DNA of 28,048 nt from CANKHJ01 sp035556495 (GCA_035556495.1 DATMEW010000116.1:1-28048); one strand, 5' to 3'; counted from the first letter of the stretch, positions 8,057 through 16,443 are shown. Program-made: numbers and translations. Notes: generated from the sequence alone by a model not told the origin.

Positions 8057-8674
8057 ATGACCGCAACCCCCACGAACGGCGACGCGCCCCGCGCGGCGGC
8101 ACAGCAGGTCAGCGTCTCCGGCCTGCCGGAATATCGCGCCCGCGCCTTCGAACTGATCCGATCCCGGTCCTTCGGGCGCAAGCGGATCGTGCTCGCCTCG
8201 GGCCGCGAGAGCGATTTCTATTTCGACATGAAGCCGACGATGATGCACCCTGAAGGCGCGCATGCCCTTGGCGAGCTGCTGCTCGACCGTCTCGCCGGCG
8301 AGACCGTGGACGCCATCGGCGGCGTCGCCGTCGGCGCGGTGCCGCTGGTCGCCGTCGTCACCGCGCTGAGCCATGTCCATGCCCGGCCGCTGCCCGGCTT
8401 CTTCGTGCGCAAGGAGGCCAAGGATCACGGCACCCGCAGGACCGTGGACGGCATCGAATCCCTGCAAGGGCGCAAGGTCGCGATCCTTGAGGACGTCACC
8501 ACCACCGGCCAGTCCTCGCTGATCGCGGTGGAGGCCGCGCGGGCGGCCGGCGCCGAGGTGGTGCTGGTGCTCTCCATCGTCGACCGGGAGGAGGGCGCGG
8601 AGGAAACCTATCGCGCCGCCGGCGTCCGTTTCGACTCCATCTTCAAGGCCGGCGAATTCCTTGCGGTCGGCTGA
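8057..8674 (+). CDS. pyrE: Orotate phosphoribosyltransferase
   Basis: This 205-residue protein catalyses orotate + PRPP to OMP, the fifth step of de novo pyrimidine synthesis. The PRPP-binding motif VAILEDVTTTGQS (about 140-152) is intact, as are the substrate strand FGRKRIVLASGRESDFYFDMK and the flexible catalytic loop FFVRKEAKDHGTRR. The first 22 or so residues are an extra, low-complexity tail common in alphaproteobacterial PyrE. AGGAGG at 8045-8050 precedes ATG 8057 by six bases, fixing the start. It stands alone between the amtB terminator and a palindrome that follows it. Confidence 0.95.
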   Translation: MTATPTNGDAPRAAAQQVSVSGLPEYRARAFELIRSRSFGRKRIVLASGRESDFYFDMKPTMMHPEGAHALGELLLDRLAGETVDAIGGVAVGAVPLVAVVTALSHVHARPLPGFFVRKEAKDHGTRRTVDGIESLQGRKVAILEDVTTTGQSSLIAVEAARAAGAEVVLVLSIVDREEGAEETYRAAGVRFDSIFKAGEFLAVG

Positions 8675-8724
8675 GCCGGCCGACCGGTCCGATGCCGTGG
8701 CGGCGCAGTTGCCGTGAACGTGAT

Positions 8725-8751
8725 GGCCGCCGCCGGCATGCCGGCGCGGCC
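8725..8751. repeat. GC-rich perfect palindrome downstream of pyrE
   Basis: CGCCGGCATGCCGGCG at 8731-8746 is a perfect 16-base palindrome. GGCCG (8725-8729) and CGGCC (8747-8751) extend the arms with a single unpaired base. As RNA it would form a very stable hairpin with a CATG loop about 50 bases past the pyrE stop. There is no T run, so it would stop transcription only with help, or it may stabilise the pyrE mRNA 3' end. Confidence 0.6.
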
Positions 8752-8766
8752 CCGACCGGCCGATGG

Positions 8767-8782
8767 TTAATCGCGCCTTAAC
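8767..8782. promoter_or_regulatory. CtrA-type binding site
   Basis: TTAA-TCGCGCC-TTAAC matches the full CtrA consensus TTAA-N7-TTAAC exactly, in DNA that is otherwise poor in TTAA. It sits 78 bases before the ATG of the aminotransferase that leads the ftsK-lolA cluster. Binding by CtrA, the cell-cycle master regulator of alphaproteobacteria, is inferred from the motif only. Confidence 0.55.
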
Positions 8783-8859
8783 TCACGGCTCCTATCCTGC
8801 CGCGACAACGCTGATTTCGGGCCATTTCCGGCCCTCGTCTTTCGTTGCCGTGTGAGTTC

Positions 8860-10050
8860 ATGACTGCCGCCGCTTCCCGCGCCCCCGACACCCGCTCGCC
8901 TTTCGTGCGCACGCATGAACTGCTGGCCGGCATAACGCCCGGCAAGCCGGCGCTCAGCATGGCGCTGGGCGAGCCGCAGCACCCCGTGCCGGCCTTCGTC
9001 GGGCCGGTCCTGGCCGCGCATATTCCGGAATTCGGCCGCTATCCGCTCAACCGCGGCATCGACGCCTTCCGGGAGGCTGCCGCCGGCTGGCTCACCCGCC
9101 GCTTCGGCCTGTCGCGGCCGGTCGATCCGGAAACGGAGGTCATCGCGCTGAACGGCTCCCGCGAAGGACTGTTTCTCGCCGCCCTCACCGCCAGCCAGAC
9201 CGTGCCGCCGCGCGCCGGACGCCCGGCCATCCTGATGCCGAACCCGTTCTATGCGGCCTATGCCGCCGGCGCGTTGATCGGCCAGTGCGAGCCGGTCTAT
9301 CTGCCGACCACGCGCGAGACCGGCTTCCTGCCCGATCTCGACGCCCTCGACGACGCGCTGCTGGCGCGCACCGTCGCGATCTATATCGCGACGCCGGCCA
9401 ACCCCCAGGGCGCGGTCGCCGATCATGCCTATCTGCGCCGCCTGCTGGCGCTGGCGCGCCGCCATGGCTTCATGATCTTCAGCGACGAGTGCTATTCGGA
9501 AATCTATACGCGCGAGCCGCCGGCCAGCATTCTCGAGGTCTGCGACGGCGATTTCTCGCAGGTCATCGTGTTCCAGTCGCTCTCAAAGCGCTCGAACCTG
9601 CCGGGCCTGCGCACCGGCTTCGCCGCCGGCGATCCGGCCTTCCTCAAGCGCTTTCTCGACCTGCGCAACGTCGCCGCGCCGCAGGTGCCGGTGCCGCTCC
9701 AGCATGTCGGCATCGCCGCCCTGAACGACGAAGCCCATGTCGAGGACAACCGGCGGCTCTATCGCATCAAATTCGATCTCGCCGACCAGATCGTCGGCAA
9801 CCGCTACGGCTACAGCCGGCCGGCCGGCGGCTTCTTCCTGTGGCTGGACGTCTCGGCCCATGGCGGCGACGAGGCCGCCGCGCTGCGACTCTGGCGCGAG
9901 GCCGGCGTGCGGGTGATCCCCGGCTCCTATCTCGCCCGGCCTCAGGCCGACGGCTTCAATCCCGGCGCGGGCTATCTGCGCGTCGCCATGGTGCAGGATC
10001 AGGACACCGCGGCGGAGGCGCTGCACCGCCTCGTCTCGGTGCTGGGCTGA
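8860..10050 (+). CDS. Class I/II PLP-dependent aminotransferase (DapC-like)
   Basis: This 396-residue fold-type I aminotransferase has the PLP-binding lysine K243 in FQSLSKRSNLPGLRTGF, the aspartate of FSDECYSEIY that contacts the pyridine nitrogen, the NPQG substrate-loop motif and the final carboxylate-binding region GAGYLRVAMV. In many alphaproteobacteria the gene directly before ftsK and lolA is annotated as succinyldiaminopimelate transaminase (DapC), which would place it in lysine and peptidoglycan precursor synthesis; sequence alone cannot exclude another amino-acid substrate. ATG 8860 (MTAAAS) is preferred over TTG 8845. The Shine-Dalgarno is poor. ftsK starts 11 bases after its stop, so the two are cotranscribed. 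Confidence 0.85.
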   Translation: MTAAASRAPDTRSPFVRTHELLAGITPGKPALSMALGEPQHPVPAFVGPVLAAHIPEFGRYPLNRGIDAFREAAAGWLTRRFGLSRPVDPETEVIALNGSREGLFLAALTASQTVPPRAGRPAILMPNPFYAAYAAGALIGQCEPVYLPTTRETGFLPDLDALDDALLARTVAIYIATPANPQGAVADHAYLRRLLALARRHGFMIFSDECYSEIYTREPPASILEVCDGDFSQVIVFQSLSKRSNLPGLRTGFAAGDPAFLKRFLDLRNVAAPQVPVPLQHVGIAALNDEAHVEDNRRLYRIKFDLADQIVGNRYGYSRPAGGFFLWLDVSAHGGDEAAALRLWREAGVRVIPGSYLARPQADGFNPGAGYLRVAMVQDQDTAAEALHRLVSVLG

Positions 10051-10061
10051 GGACCCCTTCC

Positions 10062-12545
10062 ATGACGGCAATCGACCGCACCCTCGACAACCTGCATTTC
10101 CTCACCGACGACATGCGCGACGCCGTGCGCCGGCGTCTGCGCGAACTCGGCGGCCTTGGCCTGCTTGGCATCGGCGTCATGCTCGCGCTCGCGCTCGCGA
10201 CCTGGTCGGTGCAGGATCCGAGCTACAGCCACGCCACCAGCGGCGAGGCCCACAACATGATGGGCCGGATCGGCGCCACCGTCGCCGACCTGATGATGCA
10301 GTTGCTCGGCCTCGGTTCGCTGGTCTTCGTGCTGCCGGTCGCGATCTGGGGCTGGCGGCTCGTCACCCACCGGCCGCTGCATCGCGAGCGGCTGCGCGTG
10401 CTGGCGTGGTTCACCGCGCTGGTGCTGGCCGCGGCCTTCTTCGCCTGCCTGCCGGCCTCGCCGCGCTGGCCGCTGCCGACCGGCCTCGGGGGGGTCGTCG
10501 GCGACGCGGTGCTGCGCCTGCCGCTCTGGCTCTCGGGCGGCGCATGGTCCGGCCTGACCACGCTGGCGGTCGCCATCGGCACCGGAGCCGGCGCGGTGGC
10601 TGCTTTCGCCGTGGCATCCGGCCTCGGCTGGCGGCTGCGCGAGATCGCGGACGATTATGCCGCGCCGCTGGAAGGCGAGGACGATGACGAAAGCTCATCG
10701 GTTTCGCTCGGCTGGCTCACCCACGCCTTTCTCACCACCCGCGCCCGCGTGGCGCGGCTGCTGCGCCAGCGCCGGGAGCGGCGAGACATTGGTCGGGATT
10801 CCCGCGGCATCCAGCGCCGGGAACCGGGCTTCGCATCCGGAGGGGGGCGTCCTCATGCCGAGCCCCGCTTCGACGATGCGCCGCGTCTCGCCCCGGATAT
10901 GGACGACCATGGCCGCGGCGACGACGATTTCGCGCCCACTGAGGATTTCGAGGACGAGCCCGCGCCGGTGGCGCGCCGGGCCAAGCCGATGCCGAAGCCG
11001 ACCAAGCCCGCCCGCACCGGCAAGGGCTTCCAGCTCCCCTCCCTCGACCTGCTCGCCGCGCCCAAGCGCAGCGACCGCGCCACCGTCAGCGCCGACACGC
11101 TCCAGCAGAATTCGGAGGCGCTGGAGGGTGTGCTGGGCGATTTCGGCGTGCGCGGCGAGATCATCAATGCCCGGCCCGGCCCCGTGGTCACGCTGTATGA
11201 ACTCGAACCCGCGCCCGGTATCAAGTCGAGCCGGGTCATCGGCCTCGCCGACGACATCGCTCGGTCGATGAGCGCACTGTCCGCCCGCGTCGCGGTGGTC
11301 TCCGGCCGCAACGCCATCGGCATCGAGCTGCCGAACGCGACCCGCGAGAAGGTCTATTTCCGCGAGCTGCTCGCGACCAAGGACTATGACGACACCACCG
11401 CTAAACTGCCGCTCTGCCTCGGCAAGACCATCGGCGGCGAGCCGGTCATCGTCGATCTCGCGCGGATGCCGCATCTGCTGATCGCCGGCACCACCGGCTC
11501 GGGCAAGTCCGTCGCCATCAACACCATGATCCTGAGCCTGCTCTACAAGCACCGGCCCGAACAGTGCCGGCTCATCATGGTCGACCCGAAGATGCTCGAA
11601 CTCTCCGTCTATGACGGCATCCCGCATCTACTCACGCCGGTCGTCACCGATCCGAAGAAGGCGGTGGTCGCGCTGAAATGGGCGGTCCGCGAGATGGAGG
11701 ACCGCTACAAGAAGATGGCCAAGCTCGGTGTGCGCAACATCGACGGCTACAACACCCGCGTCGCGGAGGCCGCCGGCAAGGGCGAGCAGCTCACCCGCAC
11801 GGTCCATACCGGCTACGACAAGGAGAGCGGCGAGGCGATCTACGAGGAGGAGCGGCTCGATCTCGAAAAGCTGCCCTATATCGTCGTGATCGTGGACGAA
11901 ATGGCGGACCTGATGATGGTTGCCGGCAAGGACATCGAAGGCGCGATCCAGCGTCTCGCGCAGATGGCCCGCGCCGCCGGCATCCATGTGGTGCTCGCGA
12001 CCCAGCGGCCTTCCGTGGACGTCATCACCGGCACCATCAAGGCGAATTTCCCAACCCGCATCTCGTTCCAGGTCACATCCAAGATCGACAGCCGCACCAT
12101 CCTCGGCGAACAGGGCGCGGAACAGCTTCTCGGCCAGGGTGACATGCTTCACATGGCCGGCGGCGGGCGCATCAGCCGCGTCCACGGCCCGTTCTGCTCC
12201 GACGAGGAGGTCGAGAAGATCGTGCGCCACCTCAAGTCCCAGGGCGCGCCGCAATATCTCGAAGCCGTCACGGCGGACGATGGCGAAGGCGAGGACGGCT
12301 CGGTATTCGACGCCACCGGCATGGGCCAGTCGGGCGATGCCACCGATCTCTACCAGCAGGCGGTCCAGATCGTGCTGCGCGATCAGAAAGCCTCGACCAG
12401 CTACATCCAGCGCCGGCTCCAGATCGGTTACAACCGCGCCGCCTCGCTGATGGAACGCATGGAACTCGAAGGGGTTGTCGGGCAGGCCAACCATGCCGGC
12501 AAACGCGAGATCCTGATCGAGGCCGGCGGCGAGGAGCGGTTCTGA
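10062..12545 (+). CDS. ftsK: DNA translocase FtsK
   Basis: This 827-residue protein has the complete FtsK layout. Four membrane helices lie in the first 210 residues (for example GLLGIGVMLALALATW and LVFVLPVAIWGW). A charged, proline-rich linker (about 215-345) follows, then the alpha/beta RecA-like motor with Walker A GTTGSGKS at 476-483 and Walker B IVVIVDEMADLM (D612, E613), and finally the winged-helix gamma domain (about 762-827, STSYIQRRLQIGYNRAASLM) that reads polar KOPS sequences and activates XerCD at dif. It anchors at the division septum and pumps chromosome ends apart. The linker is short compared with E. coli FtsK, as is usual outside enterobacteria. ATG 10062 follows the aminotransferase by 11 bases; the open frame upstream of it is the shadow of that gene. 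Confidence 0.96.
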   Translation: MTAIDRTLDNLHFLTDDMRDAVRRRLRELGGLGLLGIGVMLALALATWSVQDPSYSHATSGEAHNMMGRIGATVADLMMQLLGLGSLVFVLPVAIWGWRLVTHRPLHRERLRVLAWFTALVLAAAFFACLPASPRWPLPTGLGGVVGDAVLRLPLWLSGGAWSGLTTLAVAIGTGAGAVAAFAVASGLGWRLREIADDYAAPLEGEDDDESSSVSLGWLTHAFLTTRARVARLLRQRRERRDIGRDSRGIQRREPGFASGGGRPHAEPRFDDAPRLAPDMDDHGRGDDDFAPTEDFEDEPAPVARRAKPMPKPTKPARTGKGFQLPSLDLLAAPKRSDRATVSADTLQQNSEALEGVLGDFGVRGEIINARPGPVVTLYELEPAPGIKSSRVIGLADDIARSMSALSARVAVVSGRNAIGIELPNATREKVYFRELLATKDYDDTTAKLPLCLGKTIGGEPVIVDLARMPHLLIAGTTGSGKSVAINTMILSLLYKHRPEQCRLIMVDPKMLELSVYDGIPHLLTPVVTDPKKAVVALKWAVREMEDRYKKMAKLGVRNIDGYNTRVAEAAGKGEQLTRTVHTGYDKESGEAIYEEERLDLEKLPYIVVIVDEMADLMMVAGKDIEGAIQRLAQMARAAGIHVVLATQRPSVDVITGTIKANFPTRISFQVTSKIDSRTILGEQGAEQLLGQGDMLHMAGGGRISRVHGPFCSDEEVEKIVRHLKSQGAPQYLEAVTADDGEGEDGSVFDATGMGQSGDATDLYQQAVQIVLRDQKASTSYIQRRLQIGYNRAASLMERMELEGVVGQANHAGKREILIEAGGEERF

Positions 12546-12648
12546 TGCGCTCTTTCATCGGGCCGCGAAAACGCCATATGCGTCGGGAATGGTCAGCCTC
12601 ATGACGATATCAATCATGACCAGAGCCCGAGTCGAGGGAGTAAGCCGG

Positions 12649-13500
12649 ATGCGTCGGAACGGCTGCGGCAGAGTGAAAGACCGCACGGCGCGGTGCGCCG
12701 CGCTGCTGCAAGGTAAATTCCTGCAAGGCAAACTGCTGGCCTGCCTGATGGTCGCCGCAGGGATCGGCTTCGCTCCGCTGTCCGCCGCCGCCCAGTCCGT
12801 GCCGCTGCCCAAGCCCGCGCCGAACAGCCGCCTGCTCGCAACCAGCGCCGCGACCCCGGCCCAGCCGCAGCGCGCCGCGACGACGACGGGACAGGCCGCG
12901 CCCATCGTGCTCGCCCAGGCCGGACGCGCCAACGCCGGCGCCACCGGGCGCGGCGGCTTCGACGCCGCCCAGCGCGCCATCGTGGACAAGGTCAGCGCCT
13001 ATCTCTCCAGCGTGCAGGTGATGGTCGGCAAGTTCGTCCAAGTCGGCCCGGACGGCGCGCGGACCGAGGGCCAGCTCTATCTCTCCAAGCCGGGCCGCGT
13101 GCGCTTCGAATACAATGCGCCGAGCCCCATCGCCATCATCGCGGACGGCCAGTCGGTGGCAGTGCGCGACCGCAAGCTCGCGACCCAGGACATCTATCCG
13201 CTGTCGCAGACGCCGCTACGCTATCTGCTGGCGGACCGCATCGACCTGATGCGCGACACCAACGTCACCCGCGTCACCGCCGACGACGTGTTCGCGACGG
13301 TGGTGATCGAGGAACGTCAGGCGCTGGTCGGCACCAGCAAGCTGATGCTGATGTTCGGCGCGCAGGACATGCAGCTTCGGCAATGGACCGTGACCGACCC
13401 GCAGGGCTACGACACCACGGTGGCGGTCTATAACCTCGAAACCAGCAAGCGGCCCGACCCGAGCCTCTTCAGGATCGACTATACCCGCTATAACAACTGA
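12649..13500 (+). CDS. lolA: Outer-membrane lipoprotein carrier protein LolA-like
   Basis: This 283-residue protein has a long basic N-region, a hydrophobic stretch LLACLMVAAGIGFAPLSAAAQ and a likely signal-peptidase site after AAAQ (about residue 49). An Ala/Pro-rich linker (about 50-105) leads to a LolA/LolB half-barrel domain (about 106-283) with VQVMVGKFVQVGPDG, EGQLYLSKPGRVRFEYNAPSP and LRQWTVTDPQGYDTTVAVYN. LolA shuttles lipoproteins across the periplasm. ATG 12649 is chosen because GAGGGAG (12634-12640) precedes it by eight bases; ATG 12589, 12601 and 12616 lack such a site. The linker and a duplicated GKFLQGKLLA segment at the signal peptide are unusual. It follows ftsK by about 100 bases on the same strand. 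Confidence 0.88.
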   Translation: MRRNGCGRVKDRTARCAALLQGKFLQGKLLACLMVAAGIGFAPLSAAAQSVPLPKPAPNSRLLATSAATPAQPQRAATTTGQAAPIVLAQAGRANAGATGRGGFDAAQRAIVDKVSAYLSSVQVMVGKFVQVGPDGARTEGQLYLSKPGRVRFEYNAPSPIAIIADGQSVAVRDRKLATQDIYPLSQTPLRYLLADRIDLMRDTNVTRVTADDVFATVVIEERQALVGTSKLMLMFGAQDMQLRQWTVTDPQGYDTTVAVYNLETSKRPDPSLFRIDYTRYNN

Positions 13501-13643
13501 GCACCGGAACGGACCGCCTGCGGGGCGCATTCCGCCGCCGACCTCAGCTTTCATCCGCGACCGTCCCCGCGGCGCTGTGAATCACGGTCGCAATCCGCCC
13601 CTCGGAGTGGATATCGCGGCGTCCGGCTGATAAGCCGCGCGTC

Positions 13644-14459
13644 ATGCGCCTCACCGTCACCACCTGGAATATCAACTCGGTGCGTTTCCGCATCGAATCC
13701 GTCGTCCGCTTTCTCAAGCAGGTGCGGCCCGATGTGCTGTGCTTGCAGGAGACCAAGTGCCCCAACGACGCTTTCCCGCTGAAGCGTCTCAAGCGGCTCG
13801 GCTACGAGCACGCGGCCATCCATGGCCAGAAGGGCTACCACGGCGTCGCGGTGATCTCGCGCCTGCCTTTCGCTTCATCAGCCCCGCAGCAGTTCTGCGG
13901 CAAGGAGGACTGCCGCCATATCGCCGTCACCCTCGGCGAGCAGGCGGGCCTGAAAGACCCTCTCACGCTGCATAATTTCTACGTTCCGGCCGGCGGCGAC
14001 ATTCCCGATCCGAACCTCAACGAGAAGTTCAGGCACAAGCTCCAGTTTCTCGACGAGATGCGCGACAGCGCGCTGCTCACCGCGGCGGCTTCGGAACGGA
14101 TGCTGCTGGTCGGCGATCTCAACGTCGCGCCGCTGGAGCATGACGTCTGGAACCATAAGCAGCTCCTGAAGATCGTCTCTCACACGCCCATCGAATGCGA
14201 GAAGCTCGTTGCCGCGCAACGGGCCGGACAGTGGGTCGATACGATGCGCGCCTTCATCCCCGAACCGGAGAAACTCTATACGTGGTGGAGCTATCGTTCG
14301 CCAGACTGGGAGCGGGCCGACAAGGGCCGCCGGCTTGATCATGTCTGGGCCTCGCCGGCGCTGGCGGATCGCGTCGCCGCGATTCAGGTGCTGAAAGCGC
14401 CGCGCGGCTGGGAGCAGCCGTCCGACCATGTGCCGGTGACGGCGACGCTGGAGGTCTGA
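13644..14459 (+). CDS. xthA: Exodeoxyribonuclease III / AP endonuclease
   Basis: This 271-residue member of the EEP nuclease family cuts DNA 5' to abasic sites and has 3'-5' exonuclease activity in base-excision repair. All catalytic motifs are visible: TWNINSVRFR at the N-terminus, the metal-binding CLQETK, GYHGVAVISR, VGDLNVAPLEHDVWN, RLDHVWAS and the catalytic PSDHVPV near the end. ATG 13644 gives MRLTVTTWNINS, the standard family start. It follows lolA by 143 non-coding bases and is convergent with the cyclic-nucleotide-binding gene. Confidence 0.96.
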   Translation: MRLTVTTWNINSVRFRIESVVRFLKQVRPDVLCLQETKCPNDAFPLKRLKRLGYEHAAIHGQKGYHGVAVISRLPFASSAPQQFCGKEDCRHIAVTLGEQAGLKDPLTLHNFYVPAGGDIPDPNLNEKFRHKLQFLDEMRDSALLTAAASERMLLVGDLNVAPLEHDVWNHKQLLKIVSHTPIECEKLVAAQRAGQWVDTMRAFIPEPEKLYTWWSYRSPDWERADKGRRLDHVWASPALADRVAAIQVLKAPRGWEQPSDHVPVTATLEV

Positions 14460-14510
14460 GCGGCCTCACACCCCGTTCAGGTTCGGCTCTTTGGTTGCGG
14501 GTGCTGAGGT

Positions 14511-14984
14511 TCAGGTCTTGGGGTCGAGCATCGTCCGCACCGCATAGACATCCCGCCCGGCCCGGTCGGTCCGGGCCATGAGATAGTCCCGCAGCCGCAC
14601 CGCGGTTTCAGGAAAGCCTTCCAGCATCTTGACGAACAGGCTGCGCGATATCCGCAGCAGCAGCGTCGGCTCCAGCGCAGTCGCCGTCACCGGGCGGCGG
14701 GTCTGCGCCAGCAGCGCGAATTCGCCGACCAGCGCATGACGCCCCACGGTCATGTCCGCGGCGCGCGGCTCGTCGGCCGGCATCGCCAGCAGAAGCTGGC
14801 CGTGATGCACGATATAGCCGCCGTCGCTCACATCTCCCGCCTTGAACAGCACCTCGCCCGTGCGCAATTCGCGTTCCTCAGCGCCGATGGCGAGGATCCG
14901 CAGCGCATCCAGGCCGAGCAGACCGAGGGTCGGAACCTGATCGAGAAAGGCGATATCGTCCTCGATGCTCATCGGCGCGGCCAT
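14511..14984 (-). CDS. Cyclic-nucleotide-binding-domain protein (no DNA-binding domain)
   Basis: This 157-residue protein is essentially one Crp-type cNMP-binding domain: GEVLFKAGDVSDGGYIVHHGQ (roughly 42-62), the phosphate-binding cassette region VGEFALLAQTRRPVTATALEPT, and a C-helix ending near residue 145. The cassette glutamate and the arginines of TRRPVTA are kept, so nucleotide binding is possible. No helix-turn-helix follows, so it is not a transcription factor by itself; it may act through a partner. The start may be ATG 14984 (MAAP) or ATG 14972 (MSIEDD); neither has a clear Shine-Dalgarno. It lies downstream of the CenR-like gene on the same strand, 126 bases after its stop. Confidence 0.8.
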   Translation of the reverse strand: MAAPMSIEDDIAFLDQVPTLGLLGLDALRILAIGAEERELRTGEVLFKAGDVSDGGYIVHHGQLLLAMPADEPRAADMTVGRHALVGEFALLAQTRRPVTATALEPTLLLRISRSLFVKMLEGFPETAVRLRDYLMARTDRAGRDVYAVRTMLDPKT

Positions 14985-15110
14985 CCGGGCGCGACGCCAC
15001 GACCTCCGGTGCGGGCCTCGGGACCTGCGGCCGCGCCCGCATCGCCGGGCAGCAGATGCGGCAGGACATCGTGTCGAAGTTGCGGGTATGGCCGCGGGCA
15101 GGTCTGCACG

Positions 15111-15797
15111 TCAGGGCACCAGACGATAACCGCCGGCTTCAGTCACGAGAATCGCGGGCGTGGTGGCGTCCGCTTCGATTTTCTGACGCAGGCGGTAGAT
15201 GTGGGTTTCGAGCGTGTGAGTCGTCACGCCCGAATTGTAGCCCCACACTTCTTGCAGCAAGGTTTCCCGCGACATCGGCCGTTCGCCGGCGCGATACAGG
15301 AACCGGAGGATCGCCGTTTCCTTCTCGGTCAGGCGGACTTTGGCTCCCTTCTCGGTCACCATCAGTTTCGCGCTGGGGCGGAAGGTGTAGGGGCCGATAG
15401 TGAAGGTGGCGTCCTCGCTGGCGTCGTGCTGGCGAAGCTGGGCGCGGATGCGCGCGAGCAGGACGGCAAAGCGGAACGGCTTGATCACATAGTCGTTCGC
15501 GCCGGATTCAAGCCCGAGAATGGTGTCGGAATCGGTGTCGTGGCCCGTCAGCATGATGATCGGCGGCTTGAAGCCGTTGGCGCGCATCATGCGCACCGCC
15601 TCCCGACCGTCGATATCCGGCAGGCCGACATCCATGATCACCAGATCGAACGGGTCTCCCGTCGCGGCGGCCACGGCCTTGGCGCCGGTATCGAGACCGG
15701 TCGCGGAAAACTCCTGGTGGAGATCAAGCTGTTCGGCCAGCGCCTCGCGCAGGTCATTGTCGTCGTCGACGATCAGGATTTTACGGACATTGGCCAT
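15111..15797 (-). CDS. cenR: OmpR-family response regulator, probable CenR
   Basis: This 228-residue protein has a receiver domain (1 to about 118) with acidic pocket DDD at 11-13, phospho-acceptor D56 in IMDVGLPD, the switch threonine in IIMLTG and K106 in YVIKPFR, then a winged-helix domain (about 130-228) with RLTEKETAILRFLY and THTLETHIYRLRQKIE, the OmpR recognition helix. The closeness of the receiver to the alphaproteobacterial CenR type and its place near parAB and leuS suggest CenR, an essential envelope regulator in Caulobacter; I recall this from family knowledge and could not check it. No sensor kinase gene is adjacent, which fits CenR, whose kinase CenK is encoded elsewhere. ATG 15797 gives the standard MANVRKILIVDDD start. 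Confidence 0.85.
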   Translation of the reverse strand: MANVRKILIVDDDNDLREALAEQLDLHQEFSATGLDTGAKAVAAATGDPFDLVIMDVGLPDIDGREAVRMMRANGFKPPIIMLTGHDTDSDTILGLESGANDYVIKPFRFAVLLARIRAQLRQHDASEDATFTIGPYTFRPSAKLMVTEKGAKVRLTEKETAILRFLYRAGERPMSRETLLQEVWGYNSGVTTHTLETHIYRLRQKIEADATTPAILVTEAGGYRLVP

Positions 15798-15876
15798 GCG
15801 GGGCGCCCCCTCGCGCCATTGTGCTTTCGGCAGTAGATCATTGGTCCGGGAAACAGCCAAGCGGCACGGCTCCTGG

Positions 15877-16443
15877 ATGCCTGCTTATCGCATTGGAAAA
15901 ACGGCGGGAATCAGGAAGGTGAAGGCTCTTCGCACAATTCGCGTCCGCGCCCGGCCGGCGGACCGGCGCCGCGGCCTCCTGCTGGCCGGCACCCACGCCC
16001 TGCCGGTGGCGCTGGGCCGTGGCGGAATCCGCGCCGACAAGCGCGAGGGCGACGGCGGCACCCCGCGGGGCTGTTTCCGCCTCGTCCGCCTGTGGTGGCG
16101 GGCGGACCGCATGAACCGGCCGGCGACCGGGCTGCCGATGCGGCGCATCACCGCCGATATCGCCTGGAGCGAGGATCCCCGGAGCCGCCACTACAACCGC
16201 CCGTTCCGCCGCAGCGCGGACGAGGCCGGCGACCGGCTGCGCCGGGACGATCATCTCTACGATCTCATCATCGAACTCGACCACAATACACGCCCCCGCG
16301 TCGCCGGCCGCGGCAGCGCTGTGTTCGTGCATCTCGCCCGACCCGGGTTCGCGCCGACGGCCGGCTGCGTCGCCCTGACGGGTTCCGACCTCAGGCGCCT
16401 GCTGGCGCGGATCGGTCCCGGAACGCGAATCCTCATCGAATGA
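15877..16443 (+). CDS. L,D-transpeptidase (YkuD-fold) family protein
   Basis: This 188-residue protein is a YkuD catalytic domain. The signature H152 in VFVHLARPGF and catalytic C164 in PTAGCVALTGSDL match the H-X(n)-(S/T)-x-G-C arrangement, and GTPRGCFRLVRLW and SRHYNRPF match the alphaproteobacterial subgroup. Such enzymes form 3-3 peptidoglycan crosslinks or attach proteins to peptidoglycan; substrate and reaction are not known for this subgroup. No signal peptide or membrane segment is visible, which is odd for an enzyme expected in the periplasm. Start: ATG 15877, or GTG 15919 (VKALRTIRVR) near a purine-rich site. It is divergent from the CenR-like gene across 79 bases. Confidence 0.82.
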   Translation: MPAYRIGKTAGIRKVKALRTIRVRARPADRRRGLLLAGTHALPVALGRGGIRADKREGDGGTPRGCFRLVRLWWRADRMNRPATGLPMRRITADIAWSEDPRSRHYNRPFRRSADEAGDRLRRDDHLYDLIIELDHNTRPRVAGRGSAVFVHLARPGFAPTAGCVALTGSDLRRLLARIGPGTRILIE

